A DNA stretch of 64,000 nt, from positions 563,602-627,601 of the forward strand of contig NZ_JBBMQQ010000003.1 of NCBI RefSeq assembly GCF_038900095.1, written 5' to 3'. The notes beneath the pieces are model-generated. The model worked only from the letters and a program-made list of their open reading frames with translations, was not told the DNA's origin and did not search any database. Of the stretch, positions 25,548-35,162 are shown piece after piece. A program made the position numbers and the translations under genes. This DNA is from Hoeflea sp038900095 (GTDB lineage: Bacteria > Pseudomonadota > Alphaproteobacteria > Rhizobiales > Rhizobiaceae). Positions within the stretch are counted from its first letter, which is position 1; every line of letters begins with the position of its first letter.

Positions 25548-26204
25548 TCAGGCGGCGGCGAAGCGGTCGAGGCTTTTCTGTGCAGCTTCGAAGAACTGGC
25601 CAACCTGGAGGCCGTCGACCAGTGCATGGTGAACCTGCACGGCGACCGGACAGCTCCAGCGGCCTTCCGGGCTTTCGACAAACTTGCCCCAGGAAAAGCG
25701 CGGAATGCAGTCATCCGGACCGGGCAGTGCATTGTCGAGCGCGGTAAAATCGATCCACGGCAGGCAGGAGAGATAGGCGAGGTCGAAGCGCTGGCCGGTG
25801 TTGGCGCCGAGGTCGGTGCCCTTCGCGGTTTCCTCGATGATCGCCTTGCAGCTTTCATCGAACCGGTTCCAGTCCTCGAAATAGGGGATATAGGCGTAGC
25901 CGAAGGTATCTCCGGGGCGCGGCACCGTGGCCGACAGCGAAATCGCGTCGTACTCGAGAACCCGGTCGCCCTCGAACCGCATCTTCAGCGCCGGCACGGC
26001 ATGAACGCCTGCTCCGATGGCATGGATGAAGGCCCGGTAGGGCGAGACGCCTTGCGGCTTGCCCCGGGTCATCAGGGCCGTGATATCGACGCGCGCGGTG
26101 GTGGCGAACTGCGGCCGGTCATAGGTCCGGAACAGGTTGAACTGTCCGGCCCTTGACCAGGTCGCAAGATCGATTTCGCGCGCGTTCGAGATACCCGACG
26201 TCAT
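25548..26204 (-). CDS. CatA-like chloramphenicol acetyltransferase-family protein
   Basis: The 218-residue protein is of the classical CAT fold. HHALVDG at 192-198 supplies the catalytic histidine (H193) and structural aspartate (D197). It overlaps the typA stop by one base (TGATG), so translation is probably coupled. Chromosomal CatA-like proteins in alphaproteobacteria are often not true resistance enzymes; the acceptor could be another small hydroxylated molecule. Resistance activity cannot be asserted from sequence. Confidence 0.83.
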   Translation of the reverse strand: MTSGISNAREIDLATWSRAGQFNLFRTYDRPQFATTARVDITALMTRGKPQGVSPYRAFIHAIGAGVHAVPALKMRFEGDRVLEYDAISLSATVPRPGDTFGYAYIPYFEDWNRFDESCKAIIEETAKGTDLGANTGQRFDLAYLSCLPWIDFTALDNALPGPDDCIPRFSWGKFVESPEGRWSCPVAVQVHHALVDGLQVGQFFEAAQKSLDRFAAA

Positions 26205-28030
26205 CAGGCGGCGTTTGCGCCGGATTTGCCCTGACGCTTGCGATCGTTGGCGTCGAGGAAGCGCTTGCGCAGACGGATCGACTTCGGCGTCACTTCCATC
26301 AGCTCGTCGTCCTGGATCCACGACAGCGAACGGTCCAGCGTCATGCGGATCGGGGTCGTCAGCTTGATGGCTTCGTCCTTGCCGGCAGCACGGATGTTGT
26401 TGAGCTGCTTGGCCTTGAGAACGTTGACCTCGAGATCGTTGTCACGGGTGTGGATGCCGATGATCATGCCCATGTAGACCTTGTCGCCCGGCTCGATGAT
26501 CATCGGTCCGCGGCTTTCGAGGTTGAACATGGCGTAGGCAACAGCCTCGCCGGACATGTTGGACAGCAGAACGCCGTTGGTCCGGCCCGGGATGTCGCCC
26601 TTGTAAGGCTGGTAATCGTGGAACAGGCGGTTCATCACGGCGGTGCCGCGGGTGTCGGTCAAAAGTTCCGACTGGTAGCCGATCAGGCCGCGTGTCGGCG
26701 CATGGAACACCAGGCGCACGCGGTTGCCGCCCGACGGGCGCAGTTCGGTCATTTCAGCCTTGCGCTCGGACATCTTCTGCACGACGACGCCGGAATGCTC
26801 TTCATCGACGTCGATGACGACTTCCTCGATCGGCTCCAGCAGCTTGCCGTCTTCATCCTTGTGCATGACGACGCGCGGACGCGACACGGCCAGCTCAAAG
26901 CCTTCGCGGCGCATGGTTTCGATCAGAACGGCCAGCTGCAATTCGCCGCGACCGGACACGAAGAACGAATCCTTGGCGCTCGATTCCTCGATCTTCAGGG
27001 CGACGTTGCCTTCGGCTTCCTTGAACAGGCGGTCACGGATGACGCGGCTGGTCACCTTGTCGCCCTCGGTGCCGGCGAGCGGCGAGTCGTTGACCATGAA
27101 GCTCATGGTCACGGTCGGCGGATCGATTGGCTGTGCAGTCAGTGGCTCGGTGACCGAAGGGTCACAGAACGTATCGGCGACGGTGCCCTTGGACAGGCCG
27201 GCAATGGCGACGATGTCGCCCGCATGGGCTTCGTCGAGCGCCACGCGCTCGAGACCGCGGAAGGAAAGAATCTTGGAAACGCGTCCGGTTTCCACCAGGC
27301 TTCCATCGCCATGCAGAACCTTGACCGGCTGGTTGGCCTTGACGGTGCCGGAATGGATGCGGCCGGTGATGATGCGGCCGAGGAACGGGTTGGCTTCAAG
27401 GATCGTGCCGATCATGCGGAACGGGCCTTCGGCAACCGTGGGCTCGGGAACGTGCTCGAGAACCAGGTCGAACAGCGGAGCAAGCGTGCCGCCATCTTCC
27501 GGACGATCCGGTCCGGTCGACATCCAGCCATTGCGGCCCGAACCGTACATGATCGGGAAGTCGAGCTGCTCGTCGGTGGCGTCAAGCGCTGCAAAAAGGT
27601 CGAAGACTTCGTTGATGACTTCGTCGACGCGGGCGTCGGGACGGTCGATCTTGTTGATGGCGACGATCGGACGAAGACCGACCTTCAGCGCCTTGCCGAC
27701 AACGAACTTGGTCTGCGGCATCGGGCCTTCAGCTGCGTCAACCAGAACGATCGCGCTGTCCACCATCGACAGGATACGCTCGACTTCGCCGCCGAAATCG
27801 GCGTGGCCCGGGGTGTCGACGATGTTGATGCGGTTGCCCTTCCAATCCACCGAAGTGGCCTTGGCGAGAATGGTAATGCCACGCTCCTTTTCGATGTCGC
27901 CCGAATCCATGGCGCGTTCCTGAACGCGTTCGTTTTCGCGGTAGACACCGGATTGCTTGAGCATTTCGTCAACTAGCGTGGTTTTACCATGGTCAACGTG
28001 GGCGATAATCGCAATATTGCGCAGGGACAT
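26204..28030 (-). CDS. typA: translational GTPase TypA/BipA
   Basis: The 608-residue ribosome-associated GTPase helps 50S assembly and stress or cold adaptation. G1 AHVDHGKTT is at 10-18, followed by DTPGHADFGGEVER (G3) and NKIDRPDARV (G4). EF-G-like domains II, III and V and the BipA-specific C-terminal domain are present, and length is normal. The CatA-like gene is coupled downstream. A GC-rich leader of ~100 bases lies upstream. Confidence 0.96.
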   Translation of the reverse strand: MSLRNIAIIAHVDHGKTTLVDEMLKQSGVYRENERVQERAMDSGDIEKERGITILAKATSVDWKGNRINIVDTPGHADFGGEVERILSMVDSAIVLVDAAEGPMPQTKFVVGKALKVGLRPIVAINKIDRPDARVDEVINEVFDLFAALDATDEQLDFPIMYGSGRNGWMSTGPDRPEDGGTLAPLFDLVLEHVPEPTVAEGPFRMIGTILEANPFLGRIITGRIHSGTVKANQPVKVLHGDGSLVETGRVSKILSFRGLERVALDEAHAGDIVAIAGLSKGTVADTFCDPSVTEPLTAQPIDPPTVTMSFMVNDSPLAGTEGDKVTSRVIRDRLFKEAEGNVALKIEESSAKDSFFVSGRGELQLAVLIETMRREGFELAVSRPRVVMHKDEDGKLLEPIEEVVIDVDEEHSGVVVQKMSERKAEMTELRPSGGNRVRLVFHAPTRGLIGYQSELLTDTRGTAVMNRLFHDYQPYKGDIPGRTNGVLLSNMSGEAVAYAMFNLESRGPMIIEPGDKVYMGMIIGIHTRDNDLEVNVLKAKQLNNIRAAGKDEAIKLTTPIRMTLDRSLSWIQDDELMEVTPKSIRLRKRFLDANDRKRQGKSGANAA

Positions 28031-28171
28031 AGATCAGGTCTCATTCTGGAGAATACAAAAACGCCGGATGCTGATCCGGCGCGGGCCGGCAAACGCCGGG
28101 CTTTGGGCGGCTTATACAGGGTTTTTTGCGGTTGCGAAAGATATCTTTGCCTCAGAGCCTTAACGGACCGA

Positions 28172-28196
28172 AAGAAGGGCGCAGAGCGCCCTTCTT
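28172..28196. terminator. terminator hairpin downstream of phoD-like gene
   Basis: AAGAAGGGCGC (28172-28182) and GCGCCCTTCTT (28186-28196) form an 11-bp stem with an AGA loop. The arms begin and end with A/T-rich runs, so it can act in either direction. The phosphatase gene ends about 30 bases to the right and reads towards it. Confidence 0.75.
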
Positions 28197-28227
28197 CATC
28201 ATGTCGTACCGGAAACGTAACAATTAG

Positions 28228-29784
28228 TCAGGCGCTGCGAACCGGGTCCAGCGTGATGTTCCAGAGTTCTTCGTCATCGCGATTCATCAGCCGGACGGTG
28301 AGTTGTTCGGTGGCGCCGTCGATGTCGACGAGGCCGAAAAACTGCAGTCCCATGGACGGCGGCAGGTTGGCGCCCTGCTCTTCGGTGGGGGCCGCGACGA
28401 ACTTGACCTCGGGGCCGAATGTCCCGTCCAGCGCGTTGGGGCCGAAGGTGCCTGCGTGCAGCGGACCGGAGACGAATTCCCAGAACGGTTCGAAATCCTG
28501 GAACTGCGCCCTGGCCGGATCATAGTAGTGGGCTGCGGTGTAATGCACGTCGGCGGTGAGCCAGACCGTGTTGGTGATGCCGGCATTCTTGATGTAGCGC
28601 AGCAGATCGGCGATCTCGAATTCGCGGCCCCTGGCGGCGCCGTCATCGGCATTGGCTATGGCTTCGAACCTGGTGTCGCCGTCACGCACCACCAGGCCGA
28701 TGGGCATGTCGGCGGCGATGATCTTCCAGGTCGCCTTCGAGTTGGCGAGCTCGCGCTTGAGCCATGCTATCTGTTGCTGACCCATGAACGCGGTCGCATC
28801 GCTGGGCGCATCCTGCATGTTTTCGCTGTTGGCAGCCCGGTAGGAGCGCATGTCGAGGAAGAACACGTCGACCAGCGGGCCGTAGGCGATCTTGCGGTAG
28901 ACGCGGCCCGGCTCGGCAGGGGTGTAGCTGATCGGGGTGAGTTCATGGAATGCGCGGGCGGCATTGGCCGCGAGCACATGCACCGACTTTTCGGTGTAGC
29001 GGTCATCGTCTGTCAGATCCTTGGAGTCCGACCAGTTGTTGAGAACTTCATGGTCATCCCACTGGAAGAAGGTCGGGCAGACAGCGTTGAGCGCCCGCAC
29101 ATGCTCGTCCATCAGGTTGTATTTCCACTGGCCGCGGAATTCGTCGAGCGTTTCGGCGACCTTGCGCTTTTCGTCGATCAGCACCTTGTTGATCCACTTG
29201 CTGCCGTCCTTGAGGTCAACTTCATCTTGCATGGCGCCATCGGCATAGATGGTGTCGCCGGAATGCAGGAAGAAGTCCGGTTCATGCCTGGCCATGGTGG
29301 CGTAGGTCTTCATGCCGACTTCATCGATGCCCCAGCCCTGACCGGCGGTGTCGCCCGACCAGGCAAAGCGGATGTTGCGGCGGGAGGCAGGTGCCGTGCG
29401 GAAACGGCCGACAATCGGTTCGGACACGGTGTTGATGTCGGACAGGTCGGCGGCGCTGAAGCGGTAGAAAATGTCCTGGTCGGATGGCAGGTTCTCGATC
29501 AGCCGCTTGGCGGCGAAGTCGGTATCCGGCAGCGCATTCATCGGCGGCAGCTTGATCGAATTCTTGAAGCTCTCGACGGTGGAGATCTCCATGTTGATGC
29601 GCGACGGCCGGTCGACGCGGGTCCAGATCATGCCGGAAGAGGTGTTGACGTCACCGGACTGGACACCGTGGGTGAAAACCGGGCGCTGGGCGGCGCGGGA
29701 GTAGGACGGTGCGGCAAGGCCGGTTGCGGTCACCAGCGAGGTGGCGCTGGCGGAGACGAGAAAACTGCGGCGGGAAAGAGACAT
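28228..29784 (-). CDS. PhoD-type alkaline phosphatase/phosphodiesterase
   Basis: The 518-residue secreted metallophosphatase begins with a Tat signal (SRRSFLVSASATSL, cleavage near SYSRAA). The mature PhoD domain shows FTHGVQSGDVNTSSGMIWTR, FAWSGDTAGQGWGIDE, LHSGDTIYADG, FQWDDHEVLNNW and WLTADVHYTAAHYY, which carry the Fe/Ca-binding residues. The longer upstream frame is rejected because the twin-arginine signal starts at 29784. PhoD enzymes release phosphate from mono- and diesters in the periplasm. No Pho box was identified. Confidence 0.92.
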   Translation of the reverse strand: MSLSRRSFLVSASATSLVTATGLAAPSYSRAAQRPVFTHGVQSGDVNTSSGMIWTRVDRPSRINMEISTVESFKNSIKLPPMNALPDTDFAAKRLIENLPSDQDIFYRFSAADLSDINTVSEPIVGRFRTAPASRRNIRFAWSGDTAGQGWGIDEVGMKTYATMARHEPDFFLHSGDTIYADGAMQDEVDLKDGSKWINKVLIDEKRKVAETLDEFRGQWKYNLMDEHVRALNAVCPTFFQWDDHEVLNNWSDSKDLTDDDRYTEKSVHVLAANAARAFHELTPISYTPAEPGRVYRKIAYGPLVDVFFLDMRSYRAANSENMQDAPSDATAFMGQQQIAWLKRELANSKATWKIIAADMPIGLVVRDGDTRFEAIANADDGAARGREFEIADLLRYIKNAGITNTVWLTADVHYTAAHYYDPARAQFQDFEPFWEFVSGPLHAGTFGPNALDGTFGPEVKFVAAPTEEQGANLPPSMGLQFFGLVDIDGATEQLTVRLMNRDDEELWNITLDPVRSA

Positions 29785-29962
29785 CTGGCTTCTCCTGATT
29801 GATCGTGACCCGCAAGGGGCTGACCAGGACAGATTGCAAGAATATGTGACAGCTACTTCTCGGTTTGGTGAAAGCTTGATCAAGCTTTGATGACAGGCGG
29901 GTTTTGCCGCGCCGGCCGGATGCGGTATCAAGCAGGGAGAGAAGAGGCCGCGGGAGGCAAAC

Positions 29963-30544
29963 ATGCGCAAATTGCAGGCACAGGGCATCCACCACATCAC
30001 CCTGGTGGGGGCGGATCGGCAGACCTCCATCGATTTCTGGGAAGGCGTGCTCGGCATGCCCTTCGTTTTCGAGCAGCCCAATCTGGACAGCGCTTCGGAA
30101 AGCCACCTTTATTTCGATCCCGGCGATGGCCGGCTGATCACCGTTTTCACCAGCGAGGACCGCAAGCCTGATCCGGCACGGACCTCGACCGAGCCCGGCG
30201 CGGTTCATCATCTGGCCATCAACGTGTCAAAGGCCACTTTCTCGCAGGCCATCGAGCGGCTTGACGAACGCGGGATCAAGCACAGCGGGGTCAAGGACCG
30301 GGGCTTCATGGACTCGATCTATTTCAAGGACCCGCTGGGTTTCCTGATCGAGCTTGCCGCCTACCGGTTCGAACCGCCTGCCGGATCCTCCCATGCCGAG
30401 GTGCTGCTTGAAGCGCACCGGCTGAGGGTCGCCAGGGGCGACTACAACATCGCGGAAACCCATCTCGCCGACGCGATCGAAGCGATCATCCTGAGATCGC
30501 AGCAATCGCTGTCGGACGACCGGACGCCGAAAAAGGCCTATTGA
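29963..30544 (+). CDS. VOC family (glyoxalase/dioxygenase-fold) protein
   Basis: The 193-residue protein has one vicinal-oxygen-chelate domain in the first ~130 residues. Metal ligands are suggested by the histidines in IHHITLVGAD and VHHLAINV and the glutamate in DPLGFLIELAAYR. A C-terminal helical extension of ~60 residues follows. GGGAGG precedes the ATG. Relatives include ring-cleaving dioxygenases and lactoylglutathione lyase-like proteins; the substrate is unknown. Confidence 0.86.
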   Translation: MRKLQAQGIHHITLVGADRQTSIDFWEGVLGMPFVFEQPNLDSASESHLYFDPGDGRLITVFTSEDRKPDPARTSTEPGAVHHLAINVSKATFSQAIERLDERGIKHSGVKDRGFMDSIYFKDPLGFLIELAAYRFEPPAGSSHAEVLLEAHRLRVARGDYNIAETHLADAIEAIILRSQQSLSDDRTPKKAY

Positions 30545-30551
30545 GGCCTTT
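30532..30551 (-). terminator. terminator of M3 peptidase gene
   Basis: AAAGGCCT (30532-30539) and AGGCCTTT (30544-30551) form an 8-bp stem with a four-base loop. On the minus strand it is followed by a T run (TTTTTC). It overlaps the stop codon of the convergent VOC gene. Confidence 0.65.
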
Positions 30552-30583
30552 CGCGGTGCCGGACGGTCGATGGCGGATGCGGC

Positions 30584-32635
30584 TTAAGCGAGGCCGCGTT
30601 TTTCCAGCATAGCAGTGGCGTCCGGCATACGGCCGCGGAAAGCCTGGTAGAGTTCACCCGGATCACGCGATCCGCCGGCCGAATAGATGTGGGTGAGCAG
30701 CTTTTCCGCCATTGCCGGGTCAAACGGATTGCCGGTTTCCTCAAAGGCCGAGAATGCGTCGGCGTCCAGCACTTCCGACCACATGTAGGAATAGTAGCCA
30801 GCCGAATAGCCTTCGCCGGAGAACACGTGCAGGAAATGCGGACTGGCGTGGCGCATGACGATGGCCTCGGGCATGCCGAGCTTTTTCAGTGTTTCGGCCT
30901 CGAATGTTGCCGGGTCGGCCTTTTCACCGGCGGTGTGCCAGGCCATGTCGACCAGCGCGGAGGCGGTGAATTCAACGGCGGCAAAACCGGCATTGAAGGT
31001 CTGGGCTGCCAGCACCTTGTCGAGCAGCGCCCGCGGGATCGGCTCATTGGTCTTGTAATGGCGCGCGTGTTTTTCGAGAATTTCCGGAACAGTCAGCCAG
31101 TGCTCATAAAGCTGCGACGGCAGTTCGACGAAATCGCGGCTGACCGAGGTGCCGGAAAGCGACGGGTAGGTCACGTCCGACAACATGCCGTGCAGCGCAT
31201 GGCCGAATTCATGAAACAGCGTGCGCGCATCGTTGAGCGACAGCAGTGCTTCTTTGCCGGGAGCAGGCTTGGCGAAGTTCATCACGTTGGTGATGATCGG
31301 AACCTCGCCCTTTGAGCCGTCGGGCATGGTGAGCTTGTGCTGGCTGCGCATGCCGCTCATCCAGGCGCCGGAGCGTTTTGAAGGCCGGGCGAAATAATCG
31401 GCGATGAAGGTGGCGAGCATCTTGCCGTCACGTCCGGTCACCTCGAACACCCGGGCATCGGGATGCGGACCGCGAATGTCGGGGCGTTCGGTCATGGTGA
31501 TGCCGAACAGCCGGTTGGCCACGTCGAAGCAGGCTTCGATCATCTTGCCGAGCGGGAAATAGGGCTTGAGTTCGGCCTCGGAGAAATCAAACCGGCGGGC
31601 CTTGAGCTTTTCCGCATAATGCCGCCAGTCCCAGGCCGCCACCTCGTGGTTGCCGCCTTCTTCGGCAATCAGCTTGGCCAGTTCGGCACGGTCGGCGTCG
31701 GCGTGCTCGACGGCACGGGTCCAGACATTGCCGAGCAGCTCTTCGACGGCTTCAGGGGTCTTGGCCATGGTGTCGTCGAGCTTGTAGGCGGCATAGCTGT
31801 CATAGCCCAGAAGCGTGGCCTTCTCGGTGCGCAAGGCGACGATCTGGGAGATCAGCGCGGTGTTGTCGGTTTTGCCGCCATTGATGCCGCGGGCAATCCA
31901 GGCCTTGAAGGCCGTCTCGCGCAAATCCCGGCGTTCGCTGGCGGTCAGGAACGGCTCGATGATCGAGCGCGACAGGGTGACGGCATATTTGCCCTTGTGG
32001 CCGAGGTCTTCGGCGACGGCTGCCATGGCGGCGCGAAGATCATCGGACAGCCCTTCGAGGTCGGCGCCATCGTCGAGCAGCATCAGCCAGTCTTTTTCAT
32101 CGGCGAGAACATTCTGGCCGAAGCGTGCGCCGAGACCGGCAAGGGTTTCGCCAACTTCCGCCAGGCGCTTCTGCCCGGCTTCGTCGAGACCTGCGCCGGA
32201 CTTGATGAAGGATTTCCAGACCCGCTCGAGCAGGCGGTCCTGCTCGGGTGTCAGGCCGATGTCCTTGCGGCTCTGGTAGAGGCTGTCGACGCGCTCGAAC
32301 AGTGCCCGGTTCATGGCGATCTTCGAGTAGTGGCGCGACATGCGCGGGGCGATGTCGCGTTCCAGCGCCTGGATCACCTCGTTGGTGTCGGTACCGGCAC
32401 GGTTCCAGAACAGGCTCGAAACCCTGGAGAGCTTGTCACCGGCGAGTTCCAGCGCCACCAGCGTGTTGTCGAAATCGGGCGCCTCGGGGTTCTCGGCGAT
32501 GGCCTTGATCTCCGCATCATGCTCGGCGAGCGCGATTTCAAAAGCCGGGGCGAAATCGGCATCCTTGATCTTGTCGAATTCCGGCAGACCGAGCGGTGCG
32601 GTCCAATTGAAAACGGGGGAAGCATGTGCGGTCAT
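30584..32635 (-). CDS. M3 family zinc oligopeptidase (peptidyl-dipeptidase Dcp/PrlC-like)
   Basis: The 683-residue zinc peptidase is cytosolic and degrades oligopeptides. The zinc motif HEFGH is at 475-479 (LFHEFGHALH), with further ligand and substrate-binding sequences in FVELPSQLYEHW and SGEGYSAGYYSYMWSEVLD. The start at 32635 has AAGGAG upstream; a longer frame adding nine residues is less likely. Whether it acts as a dipeptidyl carboxypeptidase or oligopeptidase A is not decidable by eye. Confidence 0.92.
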   Translation of the reverse strand: MTAHASPVFNWTAPLGLPEFDKIKDADFAPAFEIALAEHDAEIKAIAENPEAPDFDNTLVALELAGDKLSRVSSLFWNRAGTDTNEVIQALERDIAPRMSRHYSKIAMNRALFERVDSLYQSRKDIGLTPEQDRLLERVWKSFIKSGAGLDEAGQKRLAEVGETLAGLGARFGQNVLADEKDWLMLLDDGADLEGLSDDLRAAMAAVAEDLGHKGKYAVTLSRSIIEPFLTASERRDLRETAFKAWIARGINGGKTDNTALISQIVALRTEKATLLGYDSYAAYKLDDTMAKTPEAVEELLGNVWTRAVEHADADRAELAKLIAEEGGNHEVAAWDWRHYAEKLKARRFDFSEAELKPYFPLGKMIEACFDVANRLFGITMTERPDIRGPHPDARVFEVTGRDGKMLATFIADYFARPSKRSGAWMSGMRSQHKLTMPDGSKGEVPIITNVMNFAKPAPGKEALLSLNDARTLFHEFGHALHGMLSDVTYPSLSGTSVSRDFVELPSQLYEHWLTVPEILEKHARHYKTNEPIPRALLDKVLAAQTFNAGFAAVEFTASALVDMAWHTAGEKADPATFEAETLKKLGMPEAIVMRHASPHFLHVFSGEGYSAGYYSYMWSEVLDADAFSAFEETGNPFDPAMAEKLLTHIYSAGGSRDPGELYQAFRGRMPDATAMLEKRGLA

Positions 32636-32725
32636 GAAGGACTCCTTGTCATGCCGCCTCATGTAGGCCCGGCGGGCGCGATGAACAAGACGCCCGGCGC
32701 AACGGATTCAGCGGCGGGAAACGAA

Positions 32726-32755
32726 AAGGGCGGGACCTTTTCAAGTCCCGCCCTT
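32726..32755 (-). terminator. terminator of argG
   Basis: AAGGGCGGGAC (32726-32736) and GTCCCGCCCTT (32745-32755) form a perfect 11-bp stem. On the minus strand, after argG, it is followed by TTCGTTTC. Confidence 0.8.
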
Positions 32756-32777
32756 CGGATTGGTGGAATTGTTGAAC

Positions 32778-34007
32778 CTAGTTCTTGCGGTCGCGGGCAG
32801 CGAGAGTCCGCAGGCGTAGGGCGTTCAGGCGGATGAAGCCTTCGGCATCCTTCTGGTCGTAGGCGCCTCGGTCGTCCTCGAATGTCACCAGCGCGTCGGA
32901 ATAGAGCGACTTGTCGCTTTCACGGCCGGTGACAATGACGTTGCCCTTGTAGAGCTTGAGCGTGACTTCGCCCTCGACATGTTTCTGGCTCAGGTCGATT
33001 GCCGCCTGCAGCATTTCGCGTTCCGGCGAAAACCAGAAGCCGAAATAGATCAGCTCGGCGTAACGCGGCATCAGCTCATCCTTGAGATGGGCGGCGCCGC
33101 GGTCGAGCGTGATCGATTCCATCGCCCGGTGGGCGGTGAGCAGGATGGTGCCGCCCGGGGTCTCGTAGACGCCGCGCGACTTCATGCCGACAAAGCGGTT
33201 TTCGACCAGGTCGAGCCGGCCGATGCCGTTGTCGCGGCCGTAGTTGTTGAGTTCGGCAAGGATGGTCGCCGGGCTCATGCGGACGCCGTTGATCGAGACC
33301 GCGTCGCCCTGTTCGAAGCCGATCTTGATGATGGTCGGCTTGTCAGGTGCCGCTTCCGGCGAAATCGTGCGCATGTGCACGTATTCGGGGGCTTCGACAG
33401 CCGGGTCTTCCAGCACCTTGCCCTCGGAGGAGGAGTGCAGCAGGTTGGCGTCGACCGAGAACGGGGCTTCGCCCATCTTGTCCTTGGCAACCTGGATCTG
33501 GTGCTCTTCGGCGAACTTGATCAGGTCGGTGCGGCTCTTGAACGACCAGTCGCGCCACGGCGCGATGATCTTGATGTCGGGGTTGAGAGCGTAGGCCGAC
33601 AGCTCGAAACGGATCTGGTCATTGCCCTTGCCGGTGGCACCATGGGCGATGGCGTCAGCGCCGGTCTCGCGGGCGATCTCGACCAGCCGCTTGGAGATCA
33701 GCGGGCGGGCAATCGAGGTGCCGAGCAGGTAGACGCCCTCATAGACCGCATTGGCGCGGAACATCGGGAAGACGAAATCGCGGACGAATTCCTCGCGGAC
33801 ATCTTCGATATAGATGTTCTTGTCGGGGATGCCGAGCATCTCGGCCTTCTTGCGCGCCGGCGCCAGTTCCTCGCCCTGACCGAGGTCGGCGGTGAAGGTG
33901 ACGACTTCGGCGCCGAACTCCGTCTGCAGCCATTTGAGAATGATCGAGGTGTCGAGGCCGCCGGAATAGGCGAGAACGACTTTCTTGACGTCCTTGTGCG
34001 ATGCCAT
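32778..34007 (-). CDS. argG: argininosuccinate synthase ArgG
   Basis: The 409-residue enzyme joins citrulline and aspartate with ATP in arginine synthesis. AYSGGLDTS at 13-21 is the PP-loop ATPase motif, and GATGKGNDQIRFE is the conserved substrate region. The start at 34007 gives the usual MASHKDVKKVVLAYSGG; upstream in-frame codons are not conserved. It is divergent from an SDR gene, with a strong hairpin in the shared promoter region. Confidence 0.96.
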   Translation of the reverse strand: MASHKDVKKVVLAYSGGLDTSIILKWLQTEFGAEVVTFTADLGQGEELAPARKKAEMLGIPDKNIYIEDVREEFVRDFVFPMFRANAVYEGVYLLGTSIARPLISKRLVEIARETGADAIAHGATGKGNDQIRFELSAYALNPDIKIIAPWRDWSFKSRTDLIKFAEEHQIQVAKDKMGEAPFSVDANLLHSSSEGKVLEDPAVEAPEYVHMRTISPEAAPDKPTIIKIGFEQGDAVSINGVRMSPATILAELNNYGRDNGIGRLDLVENRFVGMKSRGVYETPGGTILLTAHRAMESITLDRGAAHLKDELMPRYAELIYFGFWFSPEREMLQAAIDLSQKHVEGEVTLKLYKGNVIVTGRESDKSLYSDALVTFEDDRGAYDQKDAEGFIRLNALRLRTLAARDRKN

Positions 34008-34116
34008 GATTTTGGTCTTTCTGTTTTGAGCCTTGCCCCGGAGCGTTTTCGACTTCAGGGCCCCTGAATTTTGCGGCACTTTTAGCCGGTTTGCCGCGCC
34101 ATGCAAGGGTCAGACC

Positions 34117-34144
34117 CCCTCATATGGGGGGACCCATATGAGGG
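34117..34144. repeat. 12-bp perfect inverted repeat in argG/SDR promoter region
   Basis: CCCTCATATGGG (34117-34128) and CCCATATGAGGG (34133-34144) are exact complements separated by GGGA. It lies 110 bases before argG and 70 bases before the SDR gene. It has no T tract and could be an operator or an RNA hairpin. Confidence 0.65.
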
Positions 34145-34214
34145 AATTGCGTTTGTCGGGGTGATAGCACAGGTTTCTCCAGCACACAGATCAACAACGA
34201 GGAGGGTGAAGAGG

Positions 34215-35063
34215 ATGACCAATTTTCGATCCGTGATGAGTATTGGCAAACTTGCCGTGGTGACTGGCGGGGCCTCCGGAATCGGGTTGGCTGCTGCAAA
34301 AACCTTCTCAGCTCGCGGGATGCGAGTTGTTCTGGTCGACAATGACAGCGACAAACTTGGGGAAGCCAAAAAGGCGCTCGCAGCACAGTCGTCAGCCGCT
34401 GTTGTTGTATCCATCGTCGCTGATGTCAGTGATCTTGATGCGGTCGCCGCCCTCGAACGGGATGTGGTCAAGCGGTTCGGCTCTGTTCACCTGCTGATGA
34501 ACAATGCTGGCATTCAGCCCGGTAGCAGTCTGTTTGGGCCACAGGCCAACTGGGACAAGGTGCTCGGCGTCAATCTTATGGGTGTCATCAATGGTGCCCG
34601 CGTGTTCGGGCCGGGCATGATTGCGCATGGCGAGCCTGCGATGATCATCAACACCGGATCGAAACAGGGCATCACCACGCCGCCGGGCGATCCCGCCTAT
34701 AATGTCGCCAAGGCCGGGGTGAAGGCGTTTACCGAAGCGCTGGAGCACGAGCTGCGCAATACCGAGGGCTGCAAAGTCAGCGCGCATCTGCTGATCCCCG
34801 GCTTCGTCTACACGCCACTGACGTCACGGGGGCGGACGGAAAAGCCCGACGCTGCATGGACGCCGGAACAGACAGTCGACTTCATGATGGAGAGCCTGGA
34901 GAAGGCCGATTTCTACATTCTGTGCCCGGACAACGATGTCGACCGCGCCACGGACGAAAAGCGCATTGCCTGGGCAGCCGGTGACATCACCGAAAACCGC
35001 CCGCCACTGTCGCGCTGGCATCCGGAATGGGCGGAGAAGTTCAAGGATTTTCTCAAGCAGTAG
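34215..35063 (+). CDS. SDR family NAD(P)-dependent oxidoreductase
   Basis: The 282-residue classical short-chain dehydrogenase has the cofactor motif TGGASGIG at 17-24, NNAG near residue 95, and the catalytic pair Y162/K166 (YNVAK), with serine upstream in NTGSKQGI. The ATG at 34215 sits behind GAGGAGGGTGAAGAGG. The C-terminal extension (WTPEQTVDFMMESLEKADFY) is like that of SDRs acting on larger alcohols. Substrate unknown. Confidence 0.9.
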   Translation: MTNFRSVMSIGKLAVVTGGASGIGLAAAKTFSARGMRVVLVDNDSDKLGEAKKALAAQSSAAVVVSIVADVSDLDAVAALERDVVKRFGSVHLLMNNAGIQPGSSLFGPQANWDKVLGVNLMGVINGARVFGPGMIAHGEPAMIINTGSKQGITTPPGDPAYNVAKAGVKAFTEALEHELRNTEGCKVSAHLLIPGFVYTPLTSRGRTEKPDAAWTPEQTVDFMMESLEKADFYILCPDNDVDRATDEKRIAWAAGDITENRPPLSRWHPEWAEKFKDFLKQ

Positions 35064-35162
35064 AGCGATTCGGACTTTCTCTAAGAAAGAAGGGAAGACT
35101 GCCGATTGGCAGACCTGCGAAACCGGCTTAGACGTGTTTGATCACCGATCAGGATCATTGCC

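Noticed and set aside
25548..26204. Chloramphenicol resistance gene
   Set aside because: The CAT fold and active site are present, but chromosomal CatA-like proteins of this kind are widespread and sequence alone does not show resistance.
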